Shown: positions 5,491 to 9,212 of the stretch, one piece after another | Layout: each line of letters begins with the position of its first letter | How positions within the stretch are numbered: the stretch's first letter is position 1 | NCBI GenBank assembly: GCA_937981945.1 | Contig: CALJNJ010000052.1 | Location: 1 to 9,212 of the forward strand | Length of the DNA stretch: 9,212 nucleotides | From: an uncultured Caulobacterales bacterium | GTDB taxonomy: Bacteria > Pseudomonadota > Alphaproteobacteria > Caulobacterales > Maricaulaceae | Reading direction: 5' to 3' | Program-made: the position numbers and the translations under genes | Notes under the pieces: generated by a model | Told to the model about the DNA's origin: nothing | The model's input: only the letters and a program-made list of their open reading frames with translations | Database searches by the model: none

Positions 5491-6582
5491 ATGAATAAAT
5501 TTTGGATGACCACATTGGCCGCAACCGCATTGGTTGCCGCCGGTTGTAAAGGCGGCGACGCGCCGGCCTCAAAGAGCGAAACAAAGAGCAAGCCGGCGGC
5601 GGCGTCTGTTTCAAATGATGAAATCCGCGTTGTCGGATCGTCAACCGTTTATCCGTTCTCCACAAAAGTGGCGCAGGAATATAAAAACAAGACGGGCCAA
5701 AACGTGGTTGTCGAAGCCACCGGCAGCGGCGGCGGACATAAGCTCTTTTGTGAGGGCATTAATCCGTCGTCTCCGAACATGACCAATTCATCCCGTCGTC
5801 AAAAGAAAAGCGAATTTGATCGCTGCGCTGAAAATGGCGTGACCGATATCGTCGAAGTGAAAATCGGGTTTGACGGTATTGTCTTGTCAAATGCGCTGGA
5901 CGCGACGGCTTTGAACCTGACTTCAAAGCAAGTGTTCCAAGCCTTTGCAAAGCAAGTCCCTGTGTCCGACACAGACTGCACGCTGCAGGACAACCCGTAT
6001 AATACTTGGGCTGATATTGATCCGTCGCTTCCCAACACAACGATCGAAGCTTACGGTCCTCCGCCCACATCCGGAACGCGGGACGCCTTTGTCGAGGTTG
6101 CCATGGAAGGCGGCGCTAAAAAATATGCCTGTCTGAGCGACCTCAGAAGCAAAGACAAAAACGCGTTTAAAGCTGTTTCTCATACCATTCGCGAAGACGG
6201 CAAATGGATTGATTCCGGTGAAAATGATAACGCCATCGTGCAGACATTGGTCAACACACCGTCAGCCATGGGTATCTTTGGTTACTCGTTCCTGGATCAA
6301 AACGCCGATAAGATTAAAGGCGCCAATGTTGACGGTATTGAGCCGACATTTGAAAACATTGCCGGCGGCGATTACGCCATTTCGCGGTCGCTGTTTTTCT
6401 ACATTAAAAAAGCGCATATTGCGGCAAATCCGGGCATCAAGGAATTCGCCCTGGAGTTCACCTCCGAGGAGTCTTGGGGCCCCGGCGGATATCTTGAAGA
6501 AATCGGATTGGTTCACTTACCGGATACAGAGCGGGCCAAATACCGCGCAGCTGTGGAAAACATGACCGCATATCAACATTAA
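5491..6582 (+). CDS. pstS: Phosphate ABC transporter substrate-binding protein PstS, probable lipoprotein
   Basis: A 363-residue periplasmic binding protein that captures inorganic phosphate and delivers it to PstC/PstA. The N-terminus has a short hydrophobic signal and LVAAGC ending at C19, a plausible lipobox, followed by a Lys/Ser/Ala-rich linker (20-40), so it is probably lipid-anchored rather than free. Ligand-loop motifs are visible: VVGSSTVYPF (47-56), TGSGGGHKLFC (77-87), NSSRRQ (99-104) and PTSGTRDAF (192-200). The SSRR loop replaces the SDxP-type loop of E. coli PstS, as in the SphX-like/PBP-like-2 branch. Four more cysteines (C87, C112, C163, C214) could form two disulfides. The start is an ATG 7 bases after GGAAGG. 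It follows the porin by 21 bases, in the same operon, and is followed by a strong hairpin. Expected to be the most abundant Pst component under phosphate starvation. Confidence 0.93.
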   Translation: MNKFWMTTLAATALVAAGCKGGDAPASKSETKSKPAAASVSNDEIRVVGSSTVYPFSTKVAQEYKNKTGQNVVVEATGSGGGHKLFCEGINPSSPNMTNSSRRQKKSEFDRCAENGVTDIVEVKIGFDGIVLSNALDATALNLTSKQVFQAFAKQVPVSDTDCTLQDNPYNTWADIDPSLPNTTIEAYGPPPTSGTRDAFVEVAMEGGAKKYACLSDLRSKDKNAFKAVSHTIREDGKWIDSGENDNAIVQTLVNTPSAMGIFGYSFLDQNADKIKGANVDGIEPTFENIAGGDYAISRSLFFYIKKAHIAANPGIKEFALEFTSEESWGPGGYLEEIGLVHLPDTERAKYRAAVENMTAYQH

Positions 6583-6603
6583 TGACCTTGCAATAACAAT
6601 AAC

Positions 6604-6624
6604 CGGGCGGCTAAATGCCGCCCG
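6604..6624 (+). promoter_or_regulatory. Intercistronic GC-rich hairpin between pstS and pstC
   Basis: CGGGCGGC (6604-6611) and GCCGCCCG (6617-6624) form a perfect 8-pair GC stem around TAAAT, 21 bases after the pstS stop. No T-tract follows (next bases AATGGTATCC), so it is not a standard rho-independent terminator. Hairpins after the binding-protein gene of ABC transporter operons commonly protect the upstream mRNA from 3' decay and reduce expression of the downstream permease genes. That role is inferred here. Confidence 0.6.
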
Positions 6625-6657
6625 AATGGTATCCGTCTATAACAAACAGGTGAACGG

Positions 6658-7875
6658 GTGAATACAGTCCTGCTACTCGCGTCGATTGTCGCTGCCTTAA
6701 CGGCGGCTTCTTTCGTTTTCGCCCGTCGCAAAGCGGCGGCGGATATTGCCTATGCGGGCAAAGGGGCAGGGCTCGGTTATCACTCCCAGCCCGGCTATCA
6801 CGGTTGGTTCGCCGGCATTGTTTCCGGCATGGCGGCATTTCTGGTGATGATCGCCGGTATGTATTTGTCACTCAACGTTTTTTTAGTGATCGGCGTGATG
6901 ATTGTCGTGGCTTTGGTCGGCAGCTTTCTGGCCGCGCGCCGGATCAGTCCTGACTTTCGGGCCAGGACCTATGTGGAATATTTCATCAAAGCCATTTTAG
7001 TATTTTGTTCCGTCGTGGCCGTTTTTACCACGATCGGCATTATTCTCTCGCTTTTGTTTGAAAGCATGCGCTTTTTCAAAGAAGTGCCGGTCCTTGATTT
7101 TCTGACGGGGATACAATGGTCGCCGCAAACGGCCATGCGTTCTGACCAAGTCGGTCAATCGGGTGCTTTCGGTGCTATCCCGGTTTTCACCGGGACCTTC
7201 CTGATTATGGCTATTGCCATTGCCGTCGCCGCGCCCATCGGTCTGATGATCGCCATTTATTTGTCCGAATATGCCGGCAAAAGAACCCGTGGTTTCGTCA
7301 AACCCGTCATTGAAATTTTGGCCGGCGTCCCGACAGTGGTCTACGGCTTCTTTGCTTTATTGACTGTGGGCCCTGCCATTCGCGCGCAGGCAGAGACGAT
7401 GGGATTTTCCGTCCCGACCCAGAGCGCCATCACGGCCGGCCTGGTCATGGGCGTCATGATTATTCCGTTTGTTTCCTCTTTGTCCGATGATGTTATCAAT
7501 GCGGTCCCGCAAACCATGCGCGACGGCTCTTACGCTCTGGGCGCGACAAAGTCTGAAACCATGACAAAAGTTGTCTTTGCCGGGGCTTTGCCCGGCATCA
7601 TCGGCGCGCTTTTACTGGCGGTCAGCCGCGCCATTGGCGAAACCATGATTGTGGTCATGGCCGCCGGCCGCGCCGCCAATTTGACAGGTAATCCGTTTGA
7701 AGCGGTCACAACCGTGACGGTTCAGATCGTGGCCTTGCTGACCGGCGACCAGGAATTTGACAGCGCCAAAACTTTGGCAGCTTTCGCCCTCGGCCTGATG
7801 CTGTTCTTGATCACGCTGGTGCTGAACTATATCGCGCTGATCATTGTGCGTCGTTACCGCGCGAGGTATGAATAA
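6658..7875 (+). CDS. pstC: Phosphate ABC transporter permease PstC
   Basis: A 405-residue inner-membrane permease that forms, with PstA, the phosphate channel energised by PstB. The N-terminal part (about residues 1-140) is an extension with about four membrane segments (near 1-22, 49-70, 72-92 and 108-136), like the DUF3708-type N-domain of longer proteobacterial PstC. The binding-protein-dependent permease domain occupies about residues 165-400. The EAA loop that docks on the ATPase is clear: NAVPQTMRDGSYALGATKSE (281-300) followed by TMTKVVFAGALPGII, with a helix SRAIGETM after it. The GTG start at 6658 is preceded by AGGTG at suitable spacing. It lies 75 bases after pstS across the hairpin. 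Its stop overlaps the pstA start by one base (TAATG). Confidence 0.94.
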   Translation: MNTVLLLASIVAALTAASFVFARRKAAADIAYAGKGAGLGYHSQPGYHGWFAGIVSGMAAFLVMIAGMYLSLNVFLVIGVMIVVALVGSFLAARRISPDFRARTYVEYFIKAILVFCSVVAVFTTIGIILSLLFESMRFFKEVPVLDFLTGIQWSPQTAMRSDQVGQSGAFGAIPVFTGTFLIMAIAIAVAAPIGLMIAIYLSEYAGKRTRGFVKPVIEILAGVPTVVYGFFALLTVGPAIRAQAETMGFSVPTQSAITAGLVMGVMIIPFVSSLSDDVINAVPQTMRDGSYALGATKSETMTKVVFAGALPGIIGALLLAVSRAIGETMIVVMAAGRAANLTGNPFEAVTTVTVQIVALLTGDQEFDSAKTLAAFALGLMLFLITLVLNYIALIIVRRYRARYE

Positions 7876-9170
7876 TGCCGGCTGATAATTCCATTCATTC
7901 CTCAGAGTTTGCCCTTAAACGGCTGAAAAAACGCCATGCCAAAGAACGGCGTTTTAAGGCGCTGGGCGTTTTGGCTATTACAATTGCAGTGCTGGCATTG
8001 ATCTGGCTTTTGACCAGTGTCGTAGGGACCGGCCTTCAAGCTTTTAAAACCCATAATGTGAAGATCGAAGTTCAGCTGACCGAGTCCGTTTTGGACCCGC
8101 AGCAAGCCCGCGATCCGGATATGCTGCGAAAAGCCAATTACCGAAAGATTGTTCAGGACTCCCTTTACAAGAAATTCCCGGACGTCACGGACCGCAAAGC
8201 CAAGCGGGAATTATTTGATGTTGTCTCGTCGTCGGGCGCGCCCAATATGCTTCGGCAAATGGTCTATAAGGACCCGTCATTGATCGGGCAGACCATTACG
8301 GTCAAAGTTCCGGCGTCTGACGATGTGGATCAGCTTCTAAAAGGCAATATTTCCAGAGATGTGACGCAGGAACGGCGCAAAGTCTCTGACGCGCAAATTG
8401 CGTGGGTGGACCAATTAATCGATGACGGCTCTATCAAATCCGGATTCAATAAGCGCTTTTTCTTCGGCACGGACAGCCGCGATGCGGAACTGGCCGGGGT
8501 CGCCAGTGCGTTTGTCGGCTCTTTGATGACCTTATTGGTCACGGCGCTCTTGGCCATACCGATTGGGATCGGCGCTGCTATCTGGCTGGATGAGTTTGCG
8601 CCCAAAAACAGATTTGTGGATTTCATCGAGATCAATATCAACAATCTGGCGGCGGTTCCGTCCATTATCTTCGGTGTTCTGGGCCTGGCTGTGTTTATCA
8701 ACTTTTTCGGCATGCCGCGATCCGCGCCCATTGTGGGCGGGTTGGTGCTCGGCTTACGGGCGTTGCCGACGGTGATTATCGCGACGCGGGCCTCTTTGAT
8801 GGCCGTGCCCCCGTCCATTCGGGACGGAGCGCTCAGCGTCGGCGCTTCTCATGTGCAGTCCGTCTTTCACCACAAATTGCCGCTGGCAGGGCCCGGCATT
8901 ATGACCGGCTCCATTATCGCCATGGCGCAGGCCCTTGGGGAAACCGCGCCGCTTCTGATGATCGGCATGGTCGCGTTTTTGACGGAAATCCCGAAAAACG
9001 TCACCGAGCCGGCCACAGCGCTGCCCGTTCAGATCTATCTCTGGGCCGGAAATGCGGAGCGGGCTTGGGTGGAAAAGACATCCGCCGCCATTATTATTCT
9101 TCTAATTGTCTTGGTTTTGATAAACGCATTTGCCATATGGCTGCGTAATCGCCTCGAGAAAAGATGGTAG
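7875..9170 (+). CDS. pstA: Phosphate ABC transporter permease PstA with large N-terminal periplasmic insert
   Basis: A 431-residue inner-membrane permease, partner of PstC. A basic N-terminus (residues 15-28, KRLKKRHAKERRFK) precedes membrane segment 1 (about 29-53). A hydrophilic stretch of about 150 residues follows (54-203), probably in the periplasm and matching the DUF3333-type N-domain of alphaproteobacterial PstA. The permease domain starts near 205, with segments at about 211-238, 260-278, 284-310, 340-368 and 402-423. The EAA loop is AVPPSIRDGALSVGASHVQS (310-329) followed by VFHHKLPLAGPGI, and then AQALGETAPLL (351-361). E. coli PstA is about 296 residues, so the extra length is almost all in the N-domain. 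The start codon shares its first base with the pstC stop, indicating translational coupling. Confidence 0.94.
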   Translation: MPADNSIHSSEFALKRLKKRHAKERRFKALGVLAITIAVLALIWLLTSVVGTGLQAFKTHNVKIEVQLTESVLDPQQARDPDMLRKANYRKIVQDSLYKKFPDVTDRKAKRELFDVVSSSGAPNMLRQMVYKDPSLIGQTITVKVPASDDVDQLLKGNISRDVTQERRKVSDAQIAWVDQLIDDGSIKSGFNKRFFFGTDSRDAELAGVASAFVGSLMTLLVTALLAIPIGIGAAIWLDEFAPKNRFVDFIEININNLAAVPSIIFGVLGLAVFINFFGMPRSAPIVGGLVLGLRALPTVIIATRASLMAVPPSIRDGALSVGASHVQSVFHHKLPLAGPGIMTGSIIAMAQALGETAPLLMIGMVAFLTEIPKNVTEPATALPVQIYLWAGNAERAWVEKTSAAIIILLIVLVLINAFAIWLRNRLEKRW

Positions 9171-9212
9171 ATCCCATGCAAGACACAAATAAAATCAATC
9201 CCAAGATCAAAT
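9164..9212 (+). CDS. pstB: Phosphate ABC transporter ATP-binding protein PstB, N-terminal fragment cut by window edge
   Basis: Only the first codons are present. From an ATG at 9164, overlapping the pstA stop by 7 bases, the frame reads MVDPMQDTNKINPKIK. A second in-frame ATG at 9176 would give MQDTNKINPKIK. The upstream GAGAAAAG favours 9164 slightly, but neither start is certain. The NKINPKIK-like lead-in resembles the variable N-terminus of PstB, the ATPase that drives PstC/PstA. No Walker motif is visible inside the window, so the assignment rests mainly on gene order (pstS-pstC-pstA-pstB). phoU and perhaps phoB are expected beyond the edge. Confidence 0.72.
   Translation, partial: MVDPMQDTNKINPKIK

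Noticed and set aside
6604..6624. Hairpin after pstS as a rho-independent terminator
   Set aside because: No T-tract follows, and pstC continues the operon, so a stabilising or processing role is more likely.
8330..8818. Minus-strand open frame of 162 codons
   Set aside because: Antisense to pstA, whose motifs are unmistakable; no promoter or family signal for the reverse frame.

Overview
The window holds two divergent gene sets facing away from a 270-base regulatory region (4018-4287). It looks like a moderate-GC alphaproteobacterium. The reasons are the style of the Pst proteins (long PstC, PstA with a large periplasmic insert, an SphX-like PstS), an outer-membrane O/P-type porin leading the pst operon, and GANTC sites that are scarce in genes but clustered in the central promoter region, as expected for a CcrM-methylating lineage. 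A Caulobacterales/Hyphomonadaceae-like origin is possible, but I cannot fix the genus.

Left arm (minus strand, read from 4017 down to 1). First is a divergent PiT-type (inorganic phosphate transporter-like) membrane protein. It is followed 32 bases later by an HI0933/YhiN-family flavoprotein, 37 bases later by pxpA, and then, with an 8-base overlap, by pxpB, which runs off the left edge. PxpA and PxpB are subunits of the ATP-dependent 5-oxoprolinase; pxpC probably lies just outside. All four genes are closely spaced and look like one transcription unit.

Centre (4018-4287). A tandem array of Pho-box half-sites with an exact 11-base period lies at 4141-4206 and points toward the right arm. The region also holds two inverted repeats in the leader of the left operon, one small hairpin in the leader of the right operon, and four GANTC sites.

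Right arm (plus strand). Phosphate-selective-type porin, pstS (probable lipoprotein), pstC, pstA and the first codons of pstB. Together they form a complete route for phosphate: porin across the outer membrane, PstS capture in the periplasm, PstC/PstA channel in the inner membrane, PstB ATPase in the cytoplasm. A strong hairpin between pstS and pstC probably sets the higher yield of the binding protein. The Pho boxes predict induction of this arm by PhoB during phosphate starvation.

No mobile element, CRISPR array, rRNA or tRNA gene was seen. Most of the window is recognisable biology. The less ordinary points are the divergent PiT-like protein with degenerate signature motifs, its operon link to a YhiN-like flavoprotein and 5-oxoprolinase genes, the density of the Pho-box array, and the GANTC clustering.
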